64,000 bases of DNA from Bradyrhizobium sp. WSM471 (GTDB taxonomy: Bacteria; Pseudomonadota; Alphaproteobacteria; Rhizobiales; Xanthobacteraceae). Under the pieces are notes generated by a model. That model did no database searches, was not told the DNA's origin, and was given only the letters and a program-made list of their open reading frames with translations. This document shows, in pieces, positions 48,237 to 56,951 of this stretch. Positions within the stretch are counted from its first letter, which is position 1, and the number at the start of each line of letters is the position of its first letter. A program made the position numbers and the translations under genes. The stretch covers positions 2,666,001 to 2,730,000 of the forward strand of contig NZ_CM001442.1 of assembly GCF_000244915.1 (NCBI RefSeq), written 5' to 3'.

Positions 48237-49325
48237 ATGTCCTTCAACACCTTCGGCCATATGTTCCGCGTCACGACCTTCGGCGAGAGCCATGGGGTGG
48301 CGATCGGCTGCGTGGTCGACGGCTGCCCGCCCATGATCCCGCTCGTCGAGGCCGACATCCAGGGTGATCTTGATCGCCGCCGGCCCGGCCAGTCGCGCTT
48401 CACGACCCAGCGTCAGGAGGCGGACCAGGTCAAGATTCTTTCCGGCGTGATGGCGCATCCGGAGACCGGCGTGCAGGTGACGACGGGCACGCCGATCGGG
48501 CTGCTGATCGAGAACACCGACCAGCGCTCGAAGGACTATTCCGAGATCAAGGACAAGTTTCGCCCTGGTCATGCCGACTTCACCTATGAAGCGAAGTACG
48601 GCCTGCGCGACTATCGCGGCGGCGGCCGCTCGTCGGCGCGCGAGACCGCAACGCGCGTCGCCGCCGGCGCGATCGCGCGAAAGGTGCTGCCCGACGTGAA
48701 GGTGCGCGGCGCGCTGGTGCAGATCGGGCCGCACAAGATCGACCGGGCGAAGTGGGACTGGGACGAGATCGCGAAGAATCCGTTCTTCTGTCCCGACAAG
48801 GACAAGGCCGCGTTCTTCGAGACCTATCTCGACGGCATCCGCAAGAGCGGCTCCTCGATCGGCGCGGTGATCGAGGTCGTCGCCGAAGGCGTGCCGGCTG
48901 GCCTTGGCGCGCCGATCTACGCCAAGCTCGACGCCGAGCTCGCCTCCGCAATGATGAGCATCAATGCGGTGAAGGGCGTCGAGATCGGCGCCGGCTTTGG
49001 CGCGGCCGAACTGACCGGCGAAGAGAACGCCGACGAGATGCGCACCGGCAATGACGGCACGCGTTTTCTGTCCAACCACGCCGGCGGCGTGCTGGGCGGT
49101 ATCTCCACCGGACAGCCGGTGGTGGTGCGCTTTGCGGTGAAGCCGACCTCGTCGATCCTGCAGCCGCGTCTCACCGTCGATCGCAACGGCGCCGACACCG
49201 AGATCATGACCAAGGGCCGCCACGATCCCTGCGTCGGCATCCGCGCCGTCCCCGTTGGCGAAGCCATGATGGCCTGCGTGCTGGCGGATCATTTCCTGCG
49301 CGACCGCGGCCAGGTCGGGCGCTAG
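48237..49325 (+). CDS. aroC: Chorismate synthase
   Basis: 362 residues. All three family signatures: [37 protein letters not shown] and [21 protein letters not shown]-dependent elimination of phosphate from EPSP gives chorismate, the branch point to aromatic amino acids, folate and quinones. ATG 48237 ([12 protein letters not shown]) is the conserved start; an in-frame ATG at 48204 would add 11 residues. A dispersed repeat lies just upstream. Confidence 0.97.
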   Translation: MSFNTFGHMFRVTTFGESHGVAIGCVVDGCPPMIPLVEADIQGDLDRRRPGQSRFTTQRQEADQVKILSGVMAHPETGVQVTTGTPIGLLIENTDQRSKDYSEIKDKFRPGHADFTYEAKYGLRDYRGGGRSSARETATRVAAGAIARKVLPDVKVRGALVQIGPHKIDRAKWDWDEIAKNPFFCPDKDKAAFFETYLDGIRKSGSSIGAVIEVVAEGVPAGLGAPIYAKLDAELASAMMSINAVKGVEIGAGFGAAELTGEENADEMRTGNDGTRFLSNHAGGVLGGISTGQPVVVRFAVKPTSSILQPRLTVDRNGADTEIMTKGRHDPCVGIRAVPVGEAMMACVLADHFLRDRGQVGR

Positions 49326-49405
49326 CATTGCGCGAGGCGCTTGTATCGCGCCAGTCGCCCACCGCGCAGCTTGACGATCCCACAACTTCGTCCGCAAATG
49401 CGGAC

Positions 49406-50596
49406 ATGGAAAGCTCCGAGCTCCAACGCATCACCAGCTGGCTGATCGACGGCGCCTGGTCGTCGAAGGCCCCGGCCGAGATGACGGCGGAAGCCTGCGA
49501 ACGGATGGTCGCAGCCGGTCTGCCGCTATGGCGGTTCGGCATCTTCATCCGCACGCTGCATCCCGAAATTTTCGGTCGCAACTTCATCTGGCGGGAGGGC
49601 GAGGAGGTCGAGATCGGCACGGTCGATTTCGAGATCCTGGAGACGCCGGAATTCGCCAGAAGTCCGCTGCGGGTCGTGTTCGAGCAGGGACTTGAGGTGC
49701 GGGGACGCATGGACGATCCCGGCAGCAAGCATTTCCCTTTTTTCGACGATATGCGAGCCGAAGGCGTAACCGACTACGTCGCGACGCCAATGCAGTTTCT
49801 CGACGGCTCGGTCCACGCGACGAGCTGGACCACGCGCCATCCAGGCGGCTTCACTGATGACCACATCGCGGCGATTCACGCCATCCTCAAACCGCTCGCG
49901 CGCATCACCGAGATCATCAGCCTGCGCCGCACCGCCGAGATGCTGCTCGACACCTATGTCGGCAATCGTGCCGGCGCGCGCATCCTTGGCGGTCAGATCC
50001 GCCGCGGCCACAACGACACCATGCAGGCTGCGATCTGGCTCTCCGATCTGCGCGGCTTCACCGCACTGTCGGACCGGCTGCCGGCCGAGACCGTGGTCGA
50101 GATCCTCAACCATTATTTCGACTGCCAAGTCGCCGCGATCCGCGGCCATGGCGGCGAGGTGCTGAAATTCATGGGCGACGGCCTGCTCGCGGTATTCCCC
50201 ATCGACGAATATGTCGGCGATACCGCGCATGTCTGCACGCGCGTGCTGGAGGCGGCACGCGAATCCCGCGCCAGCGTCGAGGCGCTCGCGTATCCGGTCG
50301 GCGACGTCATCGAGCGCTTCCGCTTCGGCGTGGCGCTCCACGTCGGCAACATCCTCTACGGCAATATCGGTGGCGGCAACCGCCTCGACTTCACCTGCAT
50401 CGGCCCCGCCGTGAACCTTGCCGCCAGGCTCGAGAAGATCACGGGTCGCCTGGGGCGGACCGTCGTCGCCTCGGAAATGTTCGCCAATGTCTGCCGCCAC
50501 GACTGGCACGAGCTCGGCGAATTCCCGATCGCGGGCTTTTCAAAGGCGCAGCGCGTATACGGGCTGACGGAGGAGACGCCAATGGTGATGGCCTGA
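49406..50596 (+). CDS. Class III adenylate/guanylate cyclase
   Basis: 396 residues from ATG 49406 (422 if the TTG at 49328 is used). The N-terminal about 200 residues form a GAF-like sensor unit seen in rhizobial cyclases (MAAGLPLWRFGIFIRTLHPE-type). The catalytic domain (about 210-390) has the metal Asp pair (SDLRGFTALSD; KFMGDGLLAVFP), the transition-state Asn/Arg (AVNLAARLEK) and the dimer interface. It makes cAMP from ATP. No membrane helices are present. It follows aroC by about 80 bp. Confidence 0.88.
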   Translation: MESSELQRITSWLIDGAWSSKAPAEMTAEACERMVAAGLPLWRFGIFIRTLHPEIFGRNFIWREGEEVEIGTVDFEILETPEFARSPLRVVFEQGLEVRGRMDDPGSKHFPFFDDMRAEGVTDYVATPMQFLDGSVHATSWTTRHPGGFTDDHIAAIHAILKPLARITEIISLRRTAEMLLDTYVGNRAGARILGGQIRRGHNDTMQAAIWLSDLRGFTALSDRLPAETVVEILNHYFDCQVAAIRGHGGEVLKFMGDGLLAVFPIDEYVGDTAHVCTRVLEAARESRASVEALAYPVGDVIERFRFGVALHVGNILYGNIGGGNRLDFTCIGPAVNLAARLEKITGRLGRTVVASEMFANVCRHDWHELGEFPIAGFSKAQRVYGLTEETPMVMA

Positions 50597-50640
50597 GGTC
50601 GTCCTCGGATGTCCGCCGCCATCAACCCGGTGAGCAGAAT

Positions 50641-51810
50641 TCAGGCGTTCGACGCCATCACCGACCTCAGCGGGACATCCAGCTGATAGACAAATCCGGA
50701 CGGTTCGTAGGCCAGCCGCACCTGCCCGTTCAGTTGCTGGCCGAGCGACTCGATCATCCGGGTGCCGTAGCTCCGTCGTGTTGGCGGCGCCACCGCAGGG
50801 CCGCCGCTTTCGCTCCACTTCAGGCGCAGCCTTTGCTCGATCTCGTCGACCGTCCATGCGATCTCGACATGCCCGGAGGAACTGGACAGCGCGCCGAACT
50901 TCGTCGTGTTGGTGCAGAGCTCGTTGAACGTCATTGCGAGCGCTATCACGGCACCGGACGTGATCCGGAGGTCCGGGCCATTGAAATGGAATCGTCGGCC
51001 CCCCTGACTGTCAAAGGGATCGGTGGCGCCGCTCAGGGTATGAGTGAGGCTCGCATTTGACCAGCTGACCTGTATCAACAGGTCGTGGGCACGTCCTAAC
51101 GCCAGCAAGCGGCCATCCATGGCCTTTTGCCCGTGCTCCAGACTGATCGCCGTCCGGAAGCTCTGGGCCGCAATAGCGCTCACCGTTGCAAGCGTATTCT
51201 TGATGCGATGATGCAGCTCTCCGAGGATCAGCTTTTGCAATTTGTCGGCAGCCTCGCGCTCGTGGGCTTCGATGCCGGCTTGAGCGAGCAGGACCTTGGC
51301 GTCGGTGTCCGCCTGTTCCAGCAACAGGCGCAAATTGTCGTTTTCCGCGGCCAGAACCGATTCCTGTGGCGAACGACTAACCTCAAGATTTTCCCCGGGA
51401 TCAGTCGTTGTGGTCGGAAGGATTTTTAGCGCGCCCGCTCCGATCATCGTCTGCAACTGCGAGATCATTTCGTCGACGGCGAGCGGCTTGCGAAAGAAGC
51501 GGCTGTCCGCCGGCGTTTCGTTTTCAGACGGCTTTACCTGACCGGAAACCAGCACGATCTTGATGGCAGGCCAGCGATCGTGCACCGCGTGGGCCAGCTT
51601 CAAGCCGTCCATGGTCCCGGGCATCTGGATGTCGCTGAACAGAAGCGAGATGTCCGACCGCGACTCGAGGATCGCGATGGCTTCGTCGGCGTTGACGGCC
51701 TGCACAGGGCAGAAGCCTGCATCCTCCACGATATCGACTGCGCGCATGCGCAGGATCATCTCGTCTTCGACGACGAGAACGTTCGGCAAGGAGGTTGGGG
51801 GCATTGACAT
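50641..51810 (-). CDS. REC-HWE histidine kinase
   Basis: 389 residues. Receiver domain (about 8-120; NVLVVEDEMILRMRAVDIVE, acceptor Asp in LLFSDIQMPGTMDG, Lys in FRKPLA), a coiled coil, then an HWE core: His in LGELHHRIKNTLATV (about 200), Asn-box ELCTNTTKFGALS, and the diagnostic LKWSESGG (about 332). It is a soluble two-component protein that likely receives phosphate at REC from another kinase or works in reverse to set the relay state. ATG 51810 (MSMPPTSLPN) is preferred to 51843. Confidence 0.92.
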   Translation of the reverse strand: MSMPPTSLPNVLVVEDEMILRMRAVDIVEDAGFCPVQAVNADEAIAILESRSDISLLFSDIQMPGTMDGLKLAHAVHDRWPAIKIVLVSGQVKPSENETPADSRFFRKPLAVDEMISQLQTMIGAGALKILPTTTTDPGENLEVSRSPQESVLAAENDNLRLLLEQADTDAKVLLAQAGIEAHEREAADKLQKLILGELHHRIKNTLATVSAIAAQSFRTAISLEHGQKAMDGRLLALGRAHDLLIQVSWSNASLTHTLSGATDPFDSQGGRRFHFNGPDLRITSGAVIALAMTFNELCTNTTKFGALSSSSGHVEIAWTVDEIEQRLRLKWSESGGPAVAPPTRRSYGTRMIESLGQQLNGQVRLAYEPSGFVYQLDVPLRSVMASNA

Positions 51811-51870
51811 CTGTGCACGACACTTTCCTGGATCATCCGACAAGCTCGGCCGGCGCTTTGCGATTGTGGT

Positions 51871-52122
51871 CTAACGGCGCGCGGTGACCAAACGAGCTTC
51901 ATGAATCCTGACATCGGATTCACCTCGGCGCAGACATGATGCTTCGAAGTCCGGCCAGACCTGGCCCAGGCAATTGCTGGCCACCGGATGGCTCGCCAGC
52001 CGGTCCGCCTTCGCCAAAGCAACGGTTTCGCGCGCTTTTACTTGCGGAGCAAAACCGGGCAACACCATTACGGACACTCCGAGGAGCGCGAACATCGCGA
52101 ACGCAATAAGAGATTTCATCAT
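51871..52122 (-). CDS. Small exported protein
   Basis: 83 residues with an N-terminal signal sequence MMKSLIAFAMFALLGVSVMV. The mature part (ARETVALAKADRLASHPVAS, then CLGQVWPDFEASCLRRGESD) has two Cys that could pair, and NCLGQVWPDF...C resembles small periplasmic proteins of rhizobia. No function is known. An AT-rich leader (52170-52220) probably holds its promoter. Confidence 0.65.
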   Translation of the reverse strand: MMKSLIAFAMFALLGVSVMVLPGFAPQVKARETVALAKADRLASHPVASNCLGQVWPDFEASCLRRGESDVRIHEARLVTARR

Positions 52123-52300
52123 TTGGGGCTGCTTTGGCTGTCGACCGCCCCGTTTCGTTTGGGGATGCTGTTACAACAACCAAAATGAGATATAGTTCAT
52201 TTTTTACAACTTATATTTGAAGTGTGATTTGCAGCAGGATGCCGCCACGGCCCGGATCGTCGCTCAGTGAGAAGAGGCCGCCGACCAGGTTGGCTTGCCG

Positions 52301-52540
52301 CTACCTCGGTGTTTTGGGACCAGGCAGGCTTATCCAGTCGTGAATGTGCGAGGCCGTTTCACTCAATCGCGCCGCTCTAAGCAGCGATTCCCGCTGCACG
52401 CCGGGCGGGGCAATCTCTGCGCGACGGCGAGCCTCGGCTGCCAATTGGGCAAGGCGATTGCTCAGCGGGATGGTTCTCTTGGTGGTGTCTTGCACAGGAC
52501 GCTCCGCATTGGGCGGGAGCGCAAAGACTCTCTCAGTCAC
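52301..52540 (-). CDS. Small hypothetical protein
   Basis: 79 residues (MTERVFALPPNAERPVQDTT...), basic and helical: LAQLAAEARRRAEIAPPGVQ, RESLLRAARLSETASHIHDW. The pattern LxxLAxxARxxAxxxPPGxxRExLLxxARxxE recurs widely in rhizobial proteins of about 70-80 residues. Function is unknown. Confidence 0.7.
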   Translation of the reverse strand: MTERVFALPPNAERPVQDTTKRTIPLSNRLAQLAAEARRRAEIAPPGVQRESLLRAARLSETASHIHDWISLPGPKTPR

Positions 52541-52673
52541 CGATGGATGCCGTGGCGGGCCGGTGATGGGTTACCATGCGCCTGTTGACGGCCAATAGAT
52601 ACATTATTCGGCAGAACAGATTAGGCGCCGAAATCGAAGGGGGCGCCAAAGCACCAAAGCCGGACCGGTGCCA

Positions 52674-52979
52674 CTATTCCTCCGGCTCCGTGGTGAACAG
52701 CAGGGGATAGCCCTTGGTGCGGCCGGCATCCGTTGCGCGGGTAGCCTTGGTCTCGGCGACGTCCTTGGTGAAAACCGCGACCACGCAGGCGCCGAGCTTG
52801 TGGGCGGTGATCATCACCTTGTAGGCCTGATCCTCGGTCATCCGAAACTCGGCCTTGAGGATCATCGTGACGAACTCGCGGGGCGTAAAGTCGTCGTTGA
52901 TCAGGATGACCTTATGCAGCTTCGGCCGCTCGACCTTGGTCTTCGTCCTGGTTTTCGGTTTGGCAACGGTATCGTTCAT
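52674..52979 (-). CDS. clpS: ClpS family adaptor protein
   Basis: 101 residues: a disordered N-terminal tail with KPKTRTKTKVERPKL, then the ClpS fold. LINDDFTPREFVTMILK has the conserved DD(F/Y)T/P motif that binds N-degron residues, and MITAHKLGACVVAVFTKDVA carries the conserved His. It delivers N-degron substrates to ClpAP. The sequence is of the ClpS2 sort. It lies 43 bp downstream of the fluoride operon's DUF190 gene on the same strand; clpA is not adjacent. Confidence 0.93.
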   Translation of the reverse strand: MNDTVAKPKTRTKTKVERPKLHKVILINDDFTPREFVTMILKAEFRMTEDQAYKVMITAHKLGACVVAVFTKDVAETKATRATDAGRTKGYPLLFTTEPEE

Positions 52980-53022
52980 TCCGCCTCCCGGATATGGCGG
53001 GCTCCGGTTCCTGCCGGCGCGC

Positions 53023-53364
53023 TCAGCGCGCGGCCTTCTCACCATATTGCAGGACCTGCACCTTCTCCAAGGTGATCAGGCCGCTCGACATCATGCCATC
53101 CAGGATGGGCAGGAATGCATTGATGTTGTCCTCGCTGTCGACGATCTCGACCAGCAGCGGCAGGTCTTCCGAGAGCCGCAGGATTTTGGACGTGTGGAGC
53201 CGGCTCGACTTGCCGAAGCCCATCGGGCCGCGCAGCACGGTGGCGCCGGCCAGATGCCGCTCGCGCGCCGTCATCACGATCGCTTCATAGAGCGGCTTGC
53301 CGTCGAAATGGTCGCTCTCGCCAATGAAGATCCGGAGCGAAACTGCCTGATTGGGGATTTGCAT
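53023..53364 (-). CDS. DUF190 (PII-like) protein of the fluoride operon
   Basis: 113 residues of the DUF190 family (VSLRIFIGESDHFDGKPLYE, GATVLRGPMGFGKSSRLHTS, KILRLSEDLPLLVEIVDSED). DUF190 proteins adopt a PII-like trimeric fold and are frequently encoded next to crcB. It starts 4 bp after the first crcB gene (crcB1, 53369). It may sense a ligand and modulate the channel, by analogy with PII partners; that is inference. Confidence 0.92.
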   Translation of the reverse strand: MQIPNQAVSLRIFIGESDHFDGKPLYEAIVMTARERHLAGATVLRGPMGFGKSSRLHTSKILRLSEDLPLLVEIVDSEDNINAFLPILDGMMSSGLITLEKVQVLQYGEKAAR

Positions 53365-53368
53365 GGTG

Positions 53369-53797
53369 TCAGCTCCTTCGCAAGCGGTTGGTGCCGCTGG
53401 CCATCATATGGCCTGCCCATACCGACACCAGCCAGCAAATGACGGACGCCGCGATATAGGCGAGCGCCGTGTATTTCATGCCGCCGTGGAACAGGCGGAA
53501 GGTCTCCAGGCTGAAGGTTGAAAAGGTCGTGTAGCCGCCGCAGAACCCGGTCATGACGAACTGCCGGTGCTCGGGCCGCGCCAGCACCCGGCCGTCGGGG
53601 CCGGTCAGCGTCGCGTAGAAGCCGATGATCAGAGAGCCCGTGGCGTTGATGAACAGCGTCGCGACGGGGAAGCCGGGGCCGGTGTCGAGCGCAAGCCCAA
53701 CCAGATAGCGCGTCAGCCCGCCGACCATGCTGCCGGCGGCAATCCAGGCATAGAGCGTCGCGGTGCGCCAGCGATCGGCAGAGGAGGAGGACTTCAT
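53369..53797 (-). CDS. crcB: Fluoride channel CrcB/FluC (first of a pair)
   Basis: 142 residues, four membrane helices. Motifs: GSMVGGLTRYLVGLALD (helix 1), LFINATGSLIIGFYATL (Asn in the GxxN box), and FVMTGFCGGYTTFSTFSLET, the Phe-box that lines the fluoride pore, with both conserved Phe. Flucs are dual-topology dimers or heterodimers exporting F-. A second crcB gene lies 6 bp upstream, so a heterodimer is expected. Part of the riboswitch-controlled operon. Confidence 0.95.
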   Translation of the reverse strand: MKSSSSADRWRTATLYAWIAAGSMVGGLTRYLVGLALDTGPGFPVATLFINATGSLIIGFYATLTGPDGRVLARPEHRQFVMTGFCGGYTTFSTFSLETFRLFHGGMKYTALAYIAASVICWLVSVWAGHMMASGTNRLRRS

Positions 53798-53803
53798 CTG
53801 CCT

Positions 53804-54193
53804 CTAGCCTCCCAGAGTGTCCGCGAGGAGGAAGCCGCAACTGACTGCCGCGAGGCAGAGCACGACCGAGACCGCGACATTTCCGAGCGCGTGCATCGCC
53901 TCGCCGTTGCGCGCCAGCGTCAGCGTTTGCAAGCTGAACGAGGAGACCGTGGTGTAGCAGCCAAGAAAGCCGGTGACCGCGAACAACCATGGATCGGGCG
54001 CGGCGAAGGCCGAGCCGGGATGGGTCGCCAATGCGCCAAAAATGCCGATCAGAAAGGCGCCGGTGACGTTGATGGTCACGGTGCCCCACGGAAACGTCTC
54101 GCCCAGCCGCCGGGCGATCGCGCCGGAGATGAAATAGCGCGCGCAGCCGCCGAGCACGCTGCCGATCATGATCGCAAGCACTCCGCTCAGCAC
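53804..54193 (-). CDS. crcB: Fluoride channel CrcB/FluC (second of a pair, altered Phe box)
   Basis: 129 residues from a GTG at 54193 preceded by GGGGGGC. Helix 1 has MIGSVLGGCARYFISGAIAR; the Asn box is ITVNVTGAFLIGIFGAL; the Phe box reads FAVTGFLGCYTTVSSFSLQT, so the first Phe of TTFSTF is Val and the Gly-Gly is Gly-Cys. In paired Flucs one pore is often degraded, and this subunit fits that. It ends 6 bp before the next crcB and starts 16 bp after the MFS stop. Confidence 0.9.
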   Translation of the reverse strand: MLSGVLAIMIGSVLGGCARYFISGAIARRLGETFPWGTVTINVTGAFLIGIFGALATHPGSAFAAPDPWLFAVTGFLGCYTTVSSFSLQTLTLARNGEAMHALGNVAVSVVLCLAAVSCGFLLADTLGG

Positions 54194-54209
54194 GGCGAAC
54201 AGCCCCCCG

Positions 54210-55421
54210 TCATCGTTTCTCCTCCGTTGCCAGCCCGTTGCCGACGGCAAATAGTCCCATGAGCGCGACCAGCGCGAAGCCGAGCCCCGCCAGGAACGTG
54301 CCGGCCGGACCATAGGCATCCCACAGTGCGCCGGCGATCACGCTTGCGGCCAGCAAGGCAAGGCCGGTGAACAGGTTGAAATAGCCGAACGCGGTGCCGC
54401 GCAGGCTCGGTGGCGCTGCGTCGGCGACGAGGGCCGAGAGCAGGCCTTGCGTCAATCCCATATGCAGTCCCCACAGCGCGACGCCGAGGGCGAGGCCCCC
54501 AAGGTTTGGCAGCAGCGCGAGCGCGAGATCGGCGCCGGCAAGGAAGACGAGGCCGAGCGCGAGCAGGCCGGTGCGGTTGATGCGGTCCGAGAGCGCGCCG
54601 GCCGGATAGGCCGATAATGCATAGACGATGTTCATCAGCACCAGCACGGCCGGCACCCACATCGCATTGAGCCCGATGTTCTGCGCGCGCAGGATCAGAA
54701 AGGCTTCGCTGAAACGCGCCAGCGTGAACACGACGCCAACCGCGACCACACGCCAGTACAGGGATCCAAGCTGCCGCATCGCGGCGATGTTCAGCGGATT
54801 CCTTGACGGCTCCCGGCCTGGGTCCGGCTCCGGCTCGCTCACCGCGAACGCGATCAGTCCGAACGACAGGAAGCCCGGCAGCACGGCCGCCCAGAACACC
54901 ATCGTAAAATTGTCCGCCGTCCACCACATCAGGCCGATCGCCACGAGCGGCCCGACGAACGCACCGATGGTGTCGAGCGACTGACGCAGGCCGAAGCTCG
55001 CGCCACGCAGGCCGATGGGTGCGATATCGGCGATCAGCGCATCGCGCGGCGCGCCGCGAATGCCCTTGCCGACGCGATCGATGAAGCGCGCGGCAACCAG
55101 CCATTCGACGCTGGGGGCAAGCGGGAACAGCGGTTTTGTCAGCGCGGCCAGTCCGTAGCCGAGCGCGGCGAGCAATTTGCGCCGACCGAGCCAGTCGGAC
55201 AATGCGCCGGAGAAGATCTTCGTGATCGAGGCGGTCGCCTCTGCAATGCCCTCGATGAAGCCGACCGTGAGTGTGGAGGCACCGAGCACGGTGACGAGAT
55301 AGACCGGCAACAGCGCGTGGATCATCTCGGAAGAGACATCCATCAGCATCGAGACGAAACCGAGCACCCAGATCCCCCTGGGCAGCCCCGCACGTGCAGC
55401 ATTCGGTGTTGTCGTCGTCAC
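54210..55421 (-). CDS. MFS transporter leading the fluoride operon
   Basis: 403 residues from a GTG at 55421 with AGGAG upstream. Twelve membrane helices; motif A in SGALSDWLGRRKLLAALGYG, repeated as GALSDRINRTGLLALG after helix 6. It has the layout of DHA1-type exporters. It directly follows a fluoride riboswitch and terminator and heads crcB2-crcB1-DUF190. The role in fluoride stress (export of F-, metal-fluoride complexes or an organic metabolite) is unknown. Not a recognised standard member of the fluoride stimulon. Confidence 0.9.
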   Translation of the reverse strand: MTTTTPNAARAGLPRGIWVLGFVSMLMDVSSEMIHALLPVYLVTVLGASTLTVGFIEGIAEATASITKIFSGALSDWLGRRKLLAALGYGLAALTKPLFPLAPSVEWLVAARFIDRVGKGIRGAPRDALIADIAPIGLRGASFGLRQSLDTIGAFVGPLVAIGLMWWTADNFTMVFWAAVLPGFLSFGLIAFAVSEPEPDPGREPSRNPLNIAAMRQLGSLYWRVVAVGVVFTLARFSEAFLILRAQNIGLNAMWVPAVLVLMNIVYALSAYPAGALSDRINRTGLLALGLVFLAGADLALALLPNLGGLALGVALWGLHMGLTQGLLSALVADAAPPSLRGTAFGYFNLFTGLALLAASVIAGALWDAYGPAGTFLAGLGFALVALMGLFAVGNGLATEEKR

Positions 55422-55477
55422 GTCCAGGACTTCTCCTCGGCCTCTCCTCGGCCGCTCCTTGCCTTCGCGTCCAGGCA

Positions 55478-55507
55478 ACAAAAAACCCGCCAGCGGCGGG
55501 GTTGTCC
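55478..55507 (-). terminator. Intrinsic terminator (riboswitch expression platform)
   Basis: The minus strand reads cccgcc-gct-ggcggg followed by TTTTTT. It is about 45 nt downstream of the aptamer and 57 bp before the MFS start, the arrangement for transcriptional control by fluoride. Confidence 0.85.
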
Positions 55508-55548
55508 ATGCTCCCGCCGAAGGCAGAGGCCCGAAATTGCCCCTCCTC

Positions 55549-55615
55549 TAGCAGGAGTCATCAGCCCACCACGGTCACAGGCCGCCGGGCGGTTGTCGGG
55601 GGACTCCATCCCCAT
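55549..55615 (-). ncRNA. Fluoride riboswitch (crcB motif aptamer)
   Basis: The minus strand reads GGGGATGGAGTCCCCC, then AACCGCC, then GGTGGGCTGATGACTCCTGC. GGAGT pairs with ACTCC (P1), GGGG with CCCC (P2/pseudoknot) and CCGCC with GGTGG (P3), and the conserved GATGG and CTGATGA are in place. This matches the crcB RNA motif, which binds F- through Mg2+ ions. With fluoride bound, the terminator 45 nt downstream should not form, allowing transcription of the MFS-crcB-crcB-DUF190 genes. Confidence 0.9.
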
Positions 55616-55795
55616 CCTGTGTCGCCAGCCTAACATGGAAATCGCGCCGGACAAGTGGGCGAGGTACTCTGTCCAGTGGCCCGTCAATCCGGGAGCGCAC
55701 CGGACTATTGCATTCGGGTGCCCACGATCCCGCAGTCAGCGGCGCGAGCGCGGCAACATGCCGGCAGCTTTGCGCAGTGCTTCGCAATTCCCGCC

Positions 55796-55825
55796 GCAAA
55801 TGCCTAACTGGCAAATGCCTAACTG
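55796..55825 (+). repeat. Two tandem 15-bp repeats
   Basis: gcaaatgcctaactg is repeated exactly twice between the riboswitch region and the DUF1194 gene. It may be a binding site or a slippage product. Confidence 0.7.
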
Positions 55826-55906
55826 GAATGTGAAGCGCGAGCGATCTTCGGACTTTGCTGCAAGGCGATTGCATGTCACCATCGCGTCATACGACGGGAG
55901 GCTGCG

Positions 55907-56776
55907 ATGCGCTTGCTGTTCTCGATCGGGGCTGTGCTGGTGACCGGCATCTTCGCCGGAGGGGACGTCGCGGGCATCGCGGCACCAGGACCCAAATTTG
56001 AGTCGCCTAAAATTCAGCCGGAGCGGCAAGCAGCCGACAGGGACGCGCAGACGGTCGATGTCGAGCTGATCCTCGCCGTCGACGTCTCCTACTCCATGGA
56101 CATGGACGAGCTCGCGGTTCAGCGTGAAGGCTATGCGCAGGCGATCCAGTCGAAGGAATTCCTGCAGGCGCTGAAGCTGGGCCCGAACGGCCGCATTGCG
56201 GTGACCTATTTCGAGTGGGCCGCCTCGACCGACCAGAAGATCATCATTCCCTGGCGCCTGATCGACGGACCGGAGACCGCCGATGCCGTCGCCGCCGAAA
56301 TCCTGAAGACGCCGATCCGGCGCGCCTCGCGCACCTCGATCTCCGGCGCGATCAGTTTCGCGATGCCGCTGTTCGATGAGGATCCCTATCGGGGGCTGCG
56401 CCGCGTGATCGACATTTCCGGCGACGGTCCCAACAACAATGGCACGCCGGTCACGATCGCGCGCGACGCGGCGATCGAGAAGGGCATCGTCATCAACGGC
56501 CTGCCGATCATGGTCAAGGAGCCGTCCTATTCGACCATGGATATCGACAATCTCGACTTCTATTATGAAGATTGCGTCATCGGCGGGCCCGGTTCCTTCG
56601 TCATCACGATCAAGGACCGCGACAAGTTCAAGGAAGCCATCCGCACCAAGCTCTTGATGGAGGTTGCGGGCCGTATGCCGGAGCGCCCCGTGATGCACGT
56701 TGCGGACAAGGACAAGGAGCCGCGTGTGAACTGCTTGATCGGCGAGAAGATCTGGTCAGACCGCTGGGGTCGTTGA
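55907..56776 (+). CDS. DUF1194 (von Willebrand A-like) exported protein
   Basis: 289 residues: signal peptide (MRLLFSIGAVLVTGIFAGGD), short linker, then a VWA-like domain. The MIDAS motif is DVSYSM (DxSxS form, near residue 61), and ISGAISFAMPL and VIDISGDGPNNN match DUF1194. C-terminal KLLMEVAGRMPERPVMHVAD is unique. VWA domains bind metal-coordinated partners, so it is likely a periplasmic adhesin- or complex-like protein. Function unknown. GGGAGG precedes the ATG. Confidence 0.88.
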   Translation: MRLLFSIGAVLVTGIFAGGDVAGIAAPGPKFESPKIQPERQAADRDAQTVDVELILAVDVSYSMDMDELAVQREGYAQAIQSKEFLQALKLGPNGRIAVTYFEWAASTDQKIIIPWRLIDGPETADAVAAEILKTPIRRASRTSISGAISFAMPLFDEDPYRGLRRVIDISGDGPNNNGTPVTIARDAAIEKGIVINGLPIMVKEPSYSTMDIDNLDFYYEDCVIGGPGSFVITIKDRDKFKEAIRTKLLMEVAGRMPERPVMHVADKDKEPRVNCLIGEKIWSDRWGR

Positions 56777-56951
56777 GCGCGGCCCCCGGAGGAGACCTTT
56801 TGCCCCATTTGCCCGCGATGGAATTTTAACCACGCGTTAACTGTTGCGTGGCCCTAATCGGCTGCTTCCAGTTGTTTCCGGATACTGTTCTGACGTTCCT
56901 GTCGGGGCGCGAACCAAGCGGGCCTGTCAGACAAATCCGCCGAGCAATCCA

